Assembly: GCF_003852525.1 (NCBI RefSeq)
Contig: NZ_QAJL01000004.1
Coordinates: 408,009-472,008, forward strand
Direction of reading: 5' to 3'
Source: Pedobacter sp. KBW06
GTDB lineage: Bacteria; Bacteroidota; Bacteroidia; Sphingobacteriales; Sphingobacteriaceae
Length of the DNA stretch: 64,000 nt
Notes under the pieces: generated by a model
What the model saw: the letters and a program-made list of their open reading frames with translations, nothing else
Told to the model about the DNA's origin: nothing
The model's database searches: none
Made by a program: the position numbers and the translations under genes
Shown: piece by piece, positions 42,094-50,945 of the stretch
How positions within the stretch are numbered: the first letter of the stretch is position 1
Layout: each line of letters begins with the position of its first letter

Positions 42094-42861
42094 ATGGCCA
42101 TAATCACAGAAGACCTCGTTGCTTCCTATAATGATTTTTACACCGATAGTGATGTAGAATGGCGCATGCTTGGGGCAAAATCCAAAGCAAAAAACCTGAT
42201 AGAGGTCTGCCAGGGCATTCAGCCAAAAAAGATCCTGGAGGTGGGTGCCGGAGATGGCAGTATTTTACATTACCTCAATGAATGGAAATTCGGAGAAGCA
42301 CTTTATGCCCTTGAAATCGCAGATAGCGGTGTTTCTTTGATCAGAGACCGGAAGCTGGAACGTTTAAAAGAGGTCAGCAGCTTTGACGGTTATAACATTC
42401 CTTATGCTGATGACAGCTTTGATCTGGTGATCCTTGCCCATGTGCTGGAACATGTAGAACATGAGCGGATATTGCTTCGTGAACTAAAAAGGGTGGCTAA
42501 ATATCTGGTGATTGAAGTTCCTTTAGACTATCGTTTTGGGGTGGATCAACGCATGAAGCATTTCCTGAACTACGGGCATATCAATATGTATACGCCTACC
42601 CTGATCCGCTTTCTCTTACAGAGTGAAGGTCTTTCCGTGGAGGCAGACAAAACCTCTCTTACCCCTATAGAAACCATTAAATTCTGTGAATACCAGGTGA
42701 AAAAAACACCGAAAAGCCTGTTCAAAACTTTAAGAATTGAGCTGGAATACAGGATCAAGAACTTATTGGGTGCCATTTTAGGAAAAAACAAACGGGAACA
42801 ATTTGGAAATGCTTATACCGTTCTTACTAAAAAGTCAACCCAAAACCTGGAGATCTTCTAA
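42094..42861 (+). CDS. Class I SAM-dependent methyltransferase
   Basis: A 255-residue protein with motif I ILEVGAGDGSILHYL, motif II ALEIADSG, and motif IV FDLVILAHVLEHVEHERIL. The C-terminal half carries a basic amphipathic stretch (KSLFKTLRIELEYRIKNLL). It probably methylates a glycan or lipid-linked intermediate, given the flippase and glycosyltransferases around. It starts 7 bp after the preceding gene. Confidence 0.82.
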   Translation: MAIITEDLVASYNDFYTDSDVEWRMLGAKSKAKNLIEVCQGIQPKKILEVGAGDGSILHYLNEWKFGEALYALEIADSGVSLIRDRKLERLKEVSSFDGYNIPYADDSFDLVILAHVLEHVEHERILLRELKRVAKYLVIEVPLDYRFGVDQRMKHFLNYGHINMYTPTLIRFLLQSEGLSVEADKTSLTPIETIKFCEYQVKKTPKSLFKTLRIELEYRIKNLLGAILGKNKREQFGNAYTVLTKKSTQNLEIF

Positions 42862-42863
42862 AT

Positions 42864-43763
42864 ATGCAAACCTTTGCACCTATCGCATTATTCGTTTATA
42901 ACAGACCGCAGCATACTGAGCGCACCATAAAATTCCTTAAACAGAATCAACTGGCCTCAGAAAGCAGGTTATTCATTTTCTCAGATGGTTTTAAATCTGC
43001 GGAAGATGAAGCCAAGGTGCTGGAAGTACGCGAATTGCTTAAAAATATTGATGGATTTAAATCTGTTGAGGTGGTTGAGCGCAAAGAAAACATGGGTCTG
43101 GCCAATTCGGTGATTGCCGGGGTAAGCCGCCTGGTAAAGGACTATAAACAAGTGATCGTGATGGAAGATGACCTCATTACTTCCCCGTATACGCTGACTT
43201 ATTTTAATGAGGCTTTAGACCGCTACCGTAAGGAAGATCAGGTGATGCACATTGGTGCTTACATGTATCCCCTGAAGGAAAACAACATTCCCGAATCCTT
43301 TTTTTACCGTGCTGCCACCAGTTGGGGATGGGCTACCTGGGATCGGGCATGGCAACATTTTGAGCCCAATATCGATACGCTGATGGCACAATTTGATGCC
43401 AAAAAGAGAGCTGCATTTTCTATTGAGCATAAAATGAATTTCTGGAAACAAATGCAGGACTTCAAGAAGGGGAAAAACAATTCCTGGGCAATCCGATGGT
43501 ATGCTTCGATCTTTCTGAAGGGGGGATTGACACTGAATCCTGCACAATCTCTGGTCAACAATATCGGGCATGACGGAACGGGAATTCATTCCGGAATCAA
43601 TGACATCTACAATGTGATCATCAATCCTAAGCCAATCAGTGAGTACCCTGCTGAAATAAAGGAAAATAAAGCCGCCTACGAGACGATTAAGGAATTCCTG
43701 TCGACCAGGAAAGGAAATCTATGGGAAAGGCTTAAAAGATATCTAAAACAACGTTTAGGCTAA
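42864..43763 (+). CDS. Glycosyltransferase of the GT2/GNT-I-like fold
   Basis: A 299-residue protein with the GT-A opening FAPIALFVYNRPQHTERTI, then FIFSDG, the DxD-like VIVMEDDLITSPYTL (EDD) and ATSWGWATWDRAW acceptor loop. It resembles GNT-I-like nucleotide-diphospho-sugar transferases common in Bacteroidota surface loci. The last 25 residues are basic (RLKRYLKQRLG), suggesting membrane contact. It follows the methyltransferase by 2 bp. Confidence 0.8.
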   Translation: MQTFAPIALFVYNRPQHTERTIKFLKQNQLASESRLFIFSDGFKSAEDEAKVLEVRELLKNIDGFKSVEVVERKENMGLANSVIAGVSRLVKDYKQVIVMEDDLITSPYTLTYFNEALDRYRKEDQVMHIGAYMYPLKENNIPESFFYRAATSWGWATWDRAWQHFEPNIDTLMAQFDAKKRAAFSIEHKMNFWKQMQDFKKGKNNSWAIRWYASIFLKGGLTLNPAQSLVNNIGHDGTGIHSGINDIYNVIINPKPISEYPAEIKENKAAYETIKEFLSTRKGNLWERLKRYLKQRLG

Positions 43764-43796
43764 GTTCTATTCCTTCCCCATAGGGTGATTCTGTAT

Positions 43797-44546
43797 TTAT
43801 ACTTTTCTTGCTTCCAAAATGATATAAGGAGACAACTGTCTGGAGTTGAAAGGAAAAACCTTGGTAAATACTTTACCTGCCAGCCATACGGTTTTCTTTA
43901 ACAAGCGAACACCTGCGGGCTTCTGCTTTTCATTTTCCAGCCAAAGGCTAAAATGCCCGAAGTACCTGGATTGAACCAGCTCCAGACCTGCCTGTTTGCA
44001 GATGTTGGCGAGCAAGTCCGGATCCATGCATTCAATATTATGCTTATCATAGTTCTCCCTGTCAAAAGTCTTTTGAAACCAACCGTTCAATGCCTTAAAA
44101 TTGGGCAGTGTGATCAGTAAGGTACCTCCCGGTTTAACAAATGCAATGTGCCTGTTGATGATGTCGGCGGTATCGTTAAAGTGCTCGATCAGTCCGCAGG
44201 ACAAGACCAGGTCAAATTGTTGTTCCGGCTGATAATTGAACAAATCAGTCTCTATAATGTGAATATCTGCTTCCTTTAACTGGTTGGCTTCGAGTAAAGC
44301 ATTGGTTACCGGCTGATGGACAAAATAATCAAGCAGGGTCACATCAAGTTTGAAGTATTTCTTCAGGAATACCGCATAGTATCCAGGGAAACCACCCAAC
44401 TCAATTGCTGTTTTTACTCCTTGCTTACTGATGATCTCTCCCAGTTCCTTATGAAAAAGGTAGTTTGACGGAATGTTAACCGACAAATCGGTCTTGTTCT
44501 CCCAATAATTCACCCAAAACTGTCTGTCCGTTAACAGGTTGTCCAT
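43797..44546 (-). CDS. Class I SAM-dependent methyltransferase
   Basis: A 249-residue protein with motif I KTAIELGGFPGYYAVFL, motif II VTLLDYFVHQ and motif IV FDLVLSCGLIEHFNDTAD. It ends in a hydrophobic-basic region (LLKKTVWLAGKVFTKVF). It is convergent with the preceding plus-strand locus and lies 1 bp after the tricorn-like gene, so it is transcribed with that gene rather than with the glycan genes, although its family suits glycan modification. Confidence 0.82.
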   Translation of the reverse strand: MDNLLTDRQFWVNYWENKTDLSVNIPSNYLFHKELGEIISKQGVKTAIELGGFPGYYAVFLKKYFKLDVTLLDYFVHQPVTNALLEANQLKEADIHIIETDLFNYQPEQQFDLVLSCGLIEHFNDTADIINRHIAFVKPGGTLLITLPNFKALNGWFQKTFDRENYDKHNIECMDPDLLANICKQAGLELVQSRYFGHFSLWLENEKQKPAGVRLLKKTVWLAGKVFTKVFPFNSRQLSPYIILEARKV

Positions 44547-44547
44547 A

Positions 44548-47500
44548 TTATTTTTTTAAATCTTTTAGTATTTCTGATACTGCACGTTCCAGCTGAGGGT
44601 CTTTATCCTCCAGTCTGTCGGTGAATGTATTTTTCACATAAATATCAGGAGCTACCCCTTCAGTTTCAATATTTTTTCCATCCAGGGTATAACAACCCCA
44701 TGCAGGAAGACGGTACGATGAACCATCGACCAGTCCTTTAGCGGAGGTAAAGATAATCCAACGATAGGTTTCTGTACCAATAATCTTACCTAATTTTAAT
44801 TCTTTGAATCCCGCAGCCGTCATTTCGGCATCACTTAAGGACTGTTCATTGATCAACAACACGATTGGTTTGGCAGCAGGGCCAAAGTTACTTTGCGGAG
44901 CCATTTTACCACCACGGTATTTCCATTGAAGGTAAGGCCTTTGTGCCAGGAACTTTAAAACTTCATCATGAACATTACCTCCGGTATTGTAACGCAGATC
45001 GAGAATAATGCCTTCTTTATTGTTTTCCTGAGCCACCATATCCAGCAGGAAACTCTCCAGTTCAGCTGTTCCCATATTTTTCATATAGGTATAAGCGATC
45101 CGGTTGTTGCCCAGCTGTTTTACGCGTGCTCTGTTTTTAGTAATCCACTCATCGTACAGGTTATTGCGCAATGTACCGGAGCTTTGAGGATGCACTTTGG
45201 TCTGGATGGTTTTCCCTGCGCGTTCTACGGTAAGTGTCATTTCCTGTCCGAGGGAAGGCGAAGTAAAATAAGCATCACGATCGGCTGCTTTGTCAACTTT
45301 GGTGCCATCTACACTTGTAATCACATCACCTGCTTTCAGGTCAACCCCCAGATGTCTGGCATTACTTCTCGCTACAATCCGTTCTACTTTAAAAGGATCG
45401 GTATCAGAGAAAATGATTCCGGTTTCATTGGTAGCATAATTGAAACTTTTACGTTCTTCTGCACCGGCAGAGCCAAAGCCCAGGTGTGAGGAGTTCAATT
45501 CGCCCAGCATATCGTTTAGAAGAATGCGGAGGTCATTGCGGTTATTCAGGTATGGGAGGTAGTTTGCATATTCCTGCTGCGTCTTTAACCAGTCGATTCC
45601 ATGAAAAGTTTCATTGTAGAAGTTTTCCTCTACACCAGCCCAGGTCTCATAGAACATCTGATTAAATTCTTCATTCAGGTTTCTGTTAAATTTAAAGCCA
45701 ATGTCTAAACGGTCTAATTTGTTCGATTCCAGGTTGTATTTATTAATCACCCCGCGTACCAGAGTGTAATATTTACCACCTGCTTCGACCATGCTGCCGT
45801 ATCCTTCTGTTACTTTTTCTGTTTTAGGGCTTTCAAAAGGCTCTGTTACCGTCCGGTAAGTTCCGCCGGTACCGGACTCATGATCAGAGTAAAAGAACAT
45901 ATAGGTTTTATCTCCTTTTGCAAATACCTCTACTCCCTGCTGGCTTCCGAAGGAGGGCCCCTGAAGCTCTATCCGGTCCATGATATTTTGGGTATTGATG
46001 GTCATCAATGAAGGCGATGCTTTTGCCGTATCTTTTTTAGCCATACTTTTTACTTCAGGCTTATCCTTTTTTTTCTCTGTGAACAGTTCATCGAACTTAT
46101 CGATGCGGTAAGGCTCGTCATATTCTTCCAAAGCCATTCTGTAGACATGTCCGTTTTGCATTCCGGAAGGATAGGACGGTTTGGTTCTTGCGCTGACAAA
46201 GTAAATGTACTTTCCATCCGGCGACCAGCCCGGAGCGCTTTCGGAAACACCTGTATTGGTCAGGTTAATGGTTTTATTGTTTTTAATCTGGTGTACGAAG
46301 ATGTCCTCTTCGAAATTGCGGCGAGCGGTAAACAGCAGGTATTCTCCATTAGGCGAAAAAGAAGGCGAAGAATTTGAGAACGCCCAGATCTCGTCCTTAA
46401 CTACGGTCTTACTTTCCAACGATTTAAGATCGAGCATCCGGACTTCATCTCTGCCGCTTAAATAAACTGCCTGGCTCCGCTCTTTATTGAAAGCAATGTC
46501 CCGGTTATTTCTATTGTCTTTTGTGAGCTGTTTCAGTGTTCCTTTTCCATCGGCAGCAATGGTAAACCAGTTCTGATAACCTTTGTAGGTTTGGTTAAAA
46601 ACCAGTGTCCTGTTATCAGAAAGCCATTTTACTTCCATTGCGCGCTCTGCTATCGGCGTTCCTCTTTCTATCTTTTTAACAAATTTCCCTTCTGCATCAC
46701 TCACAAACAGCTCCCCTCTGGAGATAAATGCCAGTTTTTTACCATCCGGCGACAGGTCAAAAGCGCTAATGGCAGCCCTCACATCAAATTCCTGCTCTTT
46801 GGCTAAAATATTATTTCTGGAAATGCTGATGTTGATTTTCTCTGATTTTTGAGTTGCCACATCATATAGATAAAGTTGATAATCTCTCTCGAACACTATT
46901 TTATTTCCTGATGCCGCCACTACAGGTCGCTTAATCGCCGACTTAAAATCAGTCAGCCTTGTTTTCTTTCCTGCTTTAAAAGTATACAGATTGTATTCAT
47001 CGTTCCATTCATCTGAGGCGAAGAAGACATTGCCGTTTTTATCGACACTTGCCCAGAGGTCTTTGCCTTTATAGTCTGTATATTGTTTATAAGTCTTTGT
47101 TTTTGGGTTCCAGGACTGGATATCCGGGTTAAAGGCACCTTTATAACGCTTCCGGTTGGCTGCATTTTTACTCTCCCAGGTATCGTTAAAAAACAATTCC
47201 CCGTTGGGTGCTTCTGCTACGTTATGAATCAGGTTAAAATAATGGTCAAAAAGCCGGGTTGCGGTACCTCCGGCAACGCCCACTTTATAAGCGGTATAGC
47301 CATTGTACCGCCCTGAGGTAAAATAAATGGATTTGGAATCCCAGCTCCAGCTCTCCACCTCATCTGAGGCATCATGAAAAGTGAGCTGTGTTACCGGTCC
47401 TCCGGCAAGTGGCATGAGGTATACATCGTTGTTTCCAAACTGGTTAGCCGAAAAAGCCAGCCATTTTCCGTCCGGAGAGATTTTGGGGCTGATCTCATTA

Positions 47501-47697
47501 CCAGGCATAGCAGTAAGCCGGGTAGCTGCACCTCCTGCGGAAGGAACCTTCCAAAGGTCTCCTTCATAGCTAAACACCACGGTCTGACCATCAGGCGTCA
47601 ACGCAGGATATGCTGTAAAATAGGGCTCATTTTGAGCCGTGGCTACCATATTAGAAAGCAGTAAGGCAGCGGTAAAGGCGTAAAAAACTTTTTTCAT
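44548..47697 (-). CDS. Tricorn-like S41 family peptidase
   Basis: A 1049-residue protein with a signal peptide (MKKVFYAFTAALLLSNMVATAQ). About 600 residues of WD40/Tol-like beta-propeller blades follow (TPDGQTVVFSYEGDLW, SPDGKWLAFSANQFG and repeats). Then come a PDZ-like domain (VERIVARSNARHLGVDLKAGDVITSVDG) and an S41 catalytic domain with the nucleophile region INEQSLSDAEMTAAGF. It is a secreted or periplasmic protease that degrades peptides. I use ATG 47697; the frame extends to 47748 but the signal peptide fits this start. Confidence 0.92.
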   Translation of the reverse strand: MKKVFYAFTAALLLSNMVATAQNEPYFTAYPALTPDGQTVVFSYEGDLWKVPSAGGAATRLTAMPGNEISPKISPDGKWLAFSANQFGNNDVYLMPLAGGPVTQLTFHDASDEVESWSWDSKSIYFTSGRYNGYTAYKVGVAGGTATRLFDHYFNLIHNVAEAPNGELFFNDTWESKNAANRKRYKGAFNPDIQSWNPKTKTYKQYTDYKGKDLWASVDKNGNVFFASDEWNDEYNLYTFKAGKKTRLTDFKSAIKRPVVAASGNKIVFERDYQLYLYDVATQKSEKINISISRNNILAKEQEFDVRAAISAFDLSPDGKKLAFISRGELFVSDAEGKFVKKIERGTPIAERAMEVKWLSDNRTLVFNQTYKGYQNWFTIAADGKGTLKQLTKDNRNNRDIAFNKERSQAVYLSGRDEVRMLDLKSLESKTVVKDEIWAFSNSSPSFSPNGEYLLFTARRNFEEDIFVHQIKNNKTINLTNTGVSESAPGWSPDGKYIYFVSARTKPSYPSGMQNGHVYRMALEEYDEPYRIDKFDELFTEKKKDKPEVKSMAKKDTAKASPSLMTINTQNIMDRIELQGPSFGSQQGVEVFAKGDKTYMFFYSDHESGTGGTYRTVTEPFESPKTEKVTEGYGSMVEAGGKYYTLVRGVINKYNLESNKLDRLDIGFKFNRNLNEEFNQMFYETWAGVEENFYNETFHGIDWLKTQQEYANYLPYLNNRNDLRILLNDMLGELNSSHLGFGSAGAEERKSFNYATNETGIIFSDTDPFKVERIVARSNARHLGVDLKAGDVITSVDGTKVDKAADRDAYFTSPSLGQEMTLTVERAGKTIQTKVHPQSSGTLRNNLYDEWITKNRARVKQLGNNRIAYTYMKNMGTAELESFLLDMVAQENNKEGIILDLRYNTGGNVHDEVLKFLAQRPYLQWKYRGGKMAPQSNFGPAAKPIVLLINEQSLSDAEMTAAGFKELKLGKIIGTETYRWIIFTSAKGLVDGSSYRLPAWGCYTLDGKNIETEGVAPDIYVKNTFTDRLEDKDPQLERAVSEILKDLKK

Positions 47698-47722
47698 CAG
47701 TACATAATTGTTTTTTAATGGT

Positions 47723-47785
47723 AATGAAGCTATCATAAGCATGTTCATTGCTTTTTGTAATAGGTATGCTTATGATGGTTTCATT
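47723..47785 (+). ncRNA. 63-nt long hairpin, candidate structured RNA or palindromic element
   Basis: A 21-bp outer stem (47723-47743 with 47765-47785) with only three mismatches, all of which are G-U pairs in plus-strand RNA. An inner 5-bp stem (47747-47751 with 47757-47761, with one more G-U) and a UUUUU loop sit inside. On the minus strand the same positions would be C-A mismatches, so the plus-strand RNA folds better. It lies between the tricorn-like gene (minus) and the GT4 gene (plus). The RNA call is inference from the pairing. Confidence 0.45.
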
Positions 47786-48056
47786 GTATATATTTGGTTC
47801 TGTTTAGGGGTATGGCTTAGGATTCTTTCGATTTTTAAATTAATTTTATCGGCATACAAACAATGTTTTTTCTATTATGCTGTTTTAAAAGAATATGTTC
47901 GTGGTACTTTAGCTATTTTTATCCCATGGATAGGGCTATCAACGGCAGATGACACTGAAAAAAATTCAGTGTTGCAAAAAACAACATCTTTTTATTAAAT
48001 TTTGATAGAAACCAACGAAAATACATAAGAATTTAACAATGGTTCACAATAATAGA
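47786..48056. other. AT-rich intergenic stretch, no gene
   Basis: Between the 63-nt hairpin and the GT4 promoter. It has a small hairpin ACACTGAA/TTCAGTGT (47952-47959 with 47965-47972) with an A5 loop, and otherwise AT-rich sequence. A 96-residue frame crossing 47708-47998 looks spurious. Confidence 0.5.
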
Positions 48057-48064
48057 TAATTTTG
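48057..48064 (+). promoter_or_regulatory. Promoter -7 box for GT4 gene, possibly leaderless
   Basis: TAATTTTG is a full match to TAnnTTTG and ends 5 bp before the TTG start at 48070. Transcription would begin at or next to the start codon. Confidence 0.5.
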
Positions 48065-48069
48065 ATAAA

Positions 48070-49341
48070 TTGAAGGTAGTACACTTAAATACATATGAAG
48101 GGAACGGGGGCGCCGGAAGGGCCTGTCTGCGCTTAAGTGATGCGCTGAAAGCGAATGACGTCGATTCGAATGTGGTGGTGTATTTTCAGTTTAAGGAAAG
48201 TAAGCTCACAGATACTTTTAGCAAGGGACCTTTCCGGAGGGCACTGGCGGTTTTCAATATTCTTTCCGAGCGTTACTTATCCAAAGCTTTCGCAAAAGCC
48301 GTAAAAACTCCTTTTTCATTGCAATGGTTTGGCCGTTCTGTGATCAAACATCCCAAGGTAAAAGAAGCTGATATTATCCATTTACATTGGATTAACCATG
48401 GTTTTTTATCCCCAAAGTTTCTGGCACAGATCGATGAACTGGAGAAACCGGTGGTCTGGACTTTTCACGACAGCAATGCTTTTACCGGTGGTTGTCATGT
48501 CCGCTATTCCTGCGAAAATTACCACAAGGAATGTGGTTGCTGCCCATTGCTAAAGTTCAGCGGAAAGGATGATTTTTCCCATAAAACCTGGCTGCGCAAG
48601 AAAAAGGCTTATTCGGAACTGAACTGCCATATTGTAGCGCCCAGTAACTGGATGGCCGAATCTGTAAAATTGAGCAGCTTATTGGGAACCCGTGGCATTA
48701 CTGTTATTCCAAACACCATTGAGACCAAAGTCTTTAAACCTTATGTAAAATCGGAAGCGAAAAAAGTGTTAAAAATCAACCCCGATAAGTTTGTGATGAT
48801 GAGTGGTTTTATGCCCTCCAAGAATGATAAACATAAGGGAACCTCTTATCTCATCGATGCTTTGAACGATCTGGCCTCAAGACCTGGAATCGTCAAGGAA
48901 AATATTGAACTGGTCATCTTCGGCAATAAAGACAATGTCGATATGCCGGAATTTCCTTTTAAAACCACTTTTCTGGGAACCATCAGCAATGACGAACACC
49001 TGGCAAAGTGCTATTCTGCCGCAGACGTATTTATCACCCCTTCACTGGAAGATAACCTGCCCAACACTGTTATGGAAAGCCTGGCTTGTGCAACGCCCGT
49101 GGTGGCCTTTAAAACAGGTGGGATTCCGGATATGGTGAAGCACCTGGAAAATGGCTACCTCGCGGAATATAAATCTTCTGAAGATCTTGCCACGGGAATA
49201 GAGTGGTTATATCACGATGAAAATGCGCCTGATATTCAGAAAGAAGCAAGAAGAACGATTTTAACTCAATTCTCTGAAGACGTTATTGCAGAAAAACACT
49301 TATTATTGTATCAGTCCCTTATTAATTTACAGCCGCGTTAA
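48070..49341 (+). CDS. Glycosyltransferase family 4 protein
   Basis: A 423-residue GT-B protein. The N-terminal fold opens KVVHLNTYEGNGGAGRACLRL, and the C-terminal donor-binding part has TPSLEDNLPNTVMESLACATPVVAFKTGGIPDMV, the GT4 E-x7-E segment. The start is a TTG at 48070: the N-terminus matches the family there, and an in-frame TAA at 48034 has no ATG after it. It starts a polysaccharide operon with the GT2 gene 23 bp downstream. Confidence 0.9.
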   Translation: MKVVHLNTYEGNGGAGRACLRLSDALKANDVDSNVVVYFQFKESKLTDTFSKGPFRRALAVFNILSERYLSKAFAKAVKTPFSLQWFGRSVIKHPKVKEADIIHLHWINHGFLSPKFLAQIDELEKPVVWTFHDSNAFTGGCHVRYSCENYHKECGCCPLLKFSGKDDFSHKTWLRKKKAYSELNCHIVAPSNWMAESVKLSSLLGTRGITVIPNTIETKVFKPYVKSEAKKVLKINPDKFVMMSGFMPSKNDKHKGTSYLIDALNDLASRPGIVKENIELVIFGNKDNVDMPEFPFKTTFLGTISNDEHLAKCYSAADVFITPSLEDNLPNTVMESLACATPVVAFKTGGIPDMVKHLENGYLAEYKSSEDLATGIEWLYHDENAPDIQKEARRTILTQFSEDVIAEKHLLLYQSLINLQPR

Positions 49342-49364
49342 TTTTAGATTTAGATTTTACCTCC

Positions 49365-50114
49365 ATGCAACCAAAGCTAAGTGTCATCACCATCGTTTAT
49401 AATAATGTAAAGGATATTGAGCGCACGATGCTTTCTGTGTTGAATCAGACCTATCCGAATATAGAATACATTCTGATTGACGGAGCTTCCGCTGACGGCA
49501 CAAAAGACATCATTTATAAATATAAATCCAGACTTGCCCAGTTCATTTCAGAGCCGGATAAGGGAATTTATGATGCGATGAACAAAGGTCTTTCCCTTGC
49601 CACAGGGGATTATGTTCTATTCATGAACTCCGGAGATGAGATTTATGCGCCGGTAACGGTGGCAGAAGTGTTTGATACCGCAGCCGCTGCAGACATCTAT
49701 TATGGCGAAACAGAGATGTTTAACGAGCAATGGGAAAGTCTGGGACAAAGGAGACATCATTCGCCGGAGAATTTCGACTGGCAGAGTTTTAAATATGGCA
49801 TGAGCATCAGTCACCAGGCAATTTACGTGAAACGCAGCCTGGCAGAACCGTTCAACCTGGAATATAAATACAGTTCTGATATCGACTGGATCATCAGGGC
49901 GGCGAAGAATGCCTCAAGCATTGTGAATACCCATAGCTATGTGGCTAAATACCTGGTTGGCGGTGTATCGAAGAAAAAGCACCTCGCCAGCCTTAAAGAA
50001 CGTTTCAAGATCTTTACCAAATATTACGGCCTGGTTCCAAATCTGATCAACCATATTTTCATTGCCATCAACCTGGCGCAATATTACATTCGCCACCGCA
50101 GAACCAATGATTAA
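49365..50114 (+). CDS. Glycosyltransferase family 2 protein
   Basis: A 249-residue GT-A enzyme with LSVITIVYNNVKDIERTMLSVLNQTYPNIEYILIDGASADGT, the metal-related DKGIYDAMNKGLSLATGDYVLFMNSGDEIY, and SISHQAIYVKRSL. This is the WcaA/colanic-like type that adds sugars to a lipid-linked carrier. It starts 23 bp after the GT4 gene and 2 bp before the ATPase gene. Confidence 0.9.
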   Translation: MQPKLSVITIVYNNVKDIERTMLSVLNQTYPNIEYILIDGASADGTKDIIYKYKSRLAQFISEPDKGIYDAMNKGLSLATGDYVLFMNSGDEIYAPVTVAEVFDTAAAADIYYGETEMFNEQWESLGQRRHHSPENFDWQSFKYGMSISHQAIYVKRSLAEPFNLEYKYSSDIDWIIRAAKNASSIVNTHSYVAKYLVGGVSKKKHLASLKERFKIFTKYYGLVPNLINHIFIAINLAQYYIRHRRTND

Positions 50115-50116
50115 TT

Positions 50117-50848
50117 ATGCCTTTTCTATCCCATATCACCTTACCCAAAACCGGGATCGCGGATTATCCATTTTCTATCCCCGCGTTTCAGGAAGGGTTA
50201 ACACTCAGGTTACGCGACAATGTGACTTTCTTTGTGGGGGAAAACGGTTCCGGTAAATCCACCCTGCTAGAGGCCATCGCAGATCAATGCGGATTTAGCC
50301 TGCGTGGAGGAAACCGTAATCATAATGTAGAAATCAGCGAAGACTATAATGGTTACCATACACCACTTAGCGGATCCATTACCCTTGGCTGGACACCAAA
50401 GCGCATTAGCAATGGCTTTTTCATGCGGGCAGAGAGCTTTTTCAATTTTGCAGATTACATTGATGAGATTGCTAAGGAGGACCCGGATGTATTAGACGCC
50501 TATGGCGGTAAATCCCTTCATGAGCAGAGCCATGGGGAATCGTTTTTGTCATTGTTCCAAAATCAATTCAGCCGGGGCATTTATATTCTGGATGAGCCTG
50601 AAGCAGCCCTTTCTCCCAACAGACTGATGACTTTTATGTCGATCATCAATAAACTGGAACAATCCGGCAGGGCACAATTCATCATCGCCACCCACTCTCC
50701 TATGCTCCTTTGTTATCCTGAATCTACGATTTATAATTTCGGAACATCCGGACTGGAAGAAATCGGCTATAAAGACACCGAGCATTACCAACTGACAAAG
50801 AGCTTTCTGGATAACCCCGATGCCTACTTTCGTTTTCTATTTGACTAA
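50117..50848 (+). CDS. AAA/ABC-type ATPase (stand-alone)
   Basis: A 243-residue ATPase. Walker A is GENGSGKST (41-49), an ABC-like signature SHGES lies near 138-142, and Walker B is IYILDEPEAALSP (Asp159-Glu160), followed by an ATHSPML switch. It resembles the small AAA_23/RecF-like ATPases (YbjD/OLD relatives) rather than a transporter: it has no membrane partner and no export signature. It follows the GT2 gene by 2 bp. Its role is unknown; a link to DNA repair or phage defence cannot be shown without a nuclease partner. Confidence 0.78.
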   Translation: MPFLSHITLPKTGIADYPFSIPAFQEGLTLRLRDNVTFFVGENGSGKSTLLEAIADQCGFSLRGGNRNHNVEISEDYNGYHTPLSGSITLGWTPKRISNGFFMRAESFFNFADYIDEIAKEDPDVLDAYGGKSLHEQSHGESFLSLFQNQFSRGIYILDEPEAALSPNRLMTFMSIINKLEQSGRAQFIIATHSPMLLCYPESTIYNFGTSGLEEIGYKDTEHYQLTKSFLDNPDAYFRFLFD

Positions 50849-50913
50849 GAAGGCCACAGTTACCCATGACAAAATAATGACATTCCCTTAACGCCAAATT
50901 TATACTGCTCCCC

Positions 50914-50921
50914 TACTTTTG
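50914..50921 (+). promoter_or_regulatory. Promoter -7 box for PAP2 gene
   Basis: TACTTTTG, a full match to TAnnTTTG, 25 bp before the ATG at 50946. Confidence 0.5.
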
Positions 50922-50945
50922 AATTAAAGCAATATCGATCGCTCC

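Noticed and set aside
43764..43796. A terminator between the convergent glycosyltransferase and methyltransferase genes
   Set aside because: I find no stem-loop in these 33 bp.
47708..47998. A 96-residue plus-strand frame rich in hydrophobic residues
   Set aside because: It starts without an ATG, crosses the 63-nt hairpin and shows no conserved motif; AT-rich DNA often gives such frames.
50117..50848. The AAA/ABC ATPase as part of a phage-defence system
   Set aside because: Defence ATPases of this kind need a nuclease or other effector next to them; the neighbours are a glycosyltransferase and a PAP2 phosphatase.
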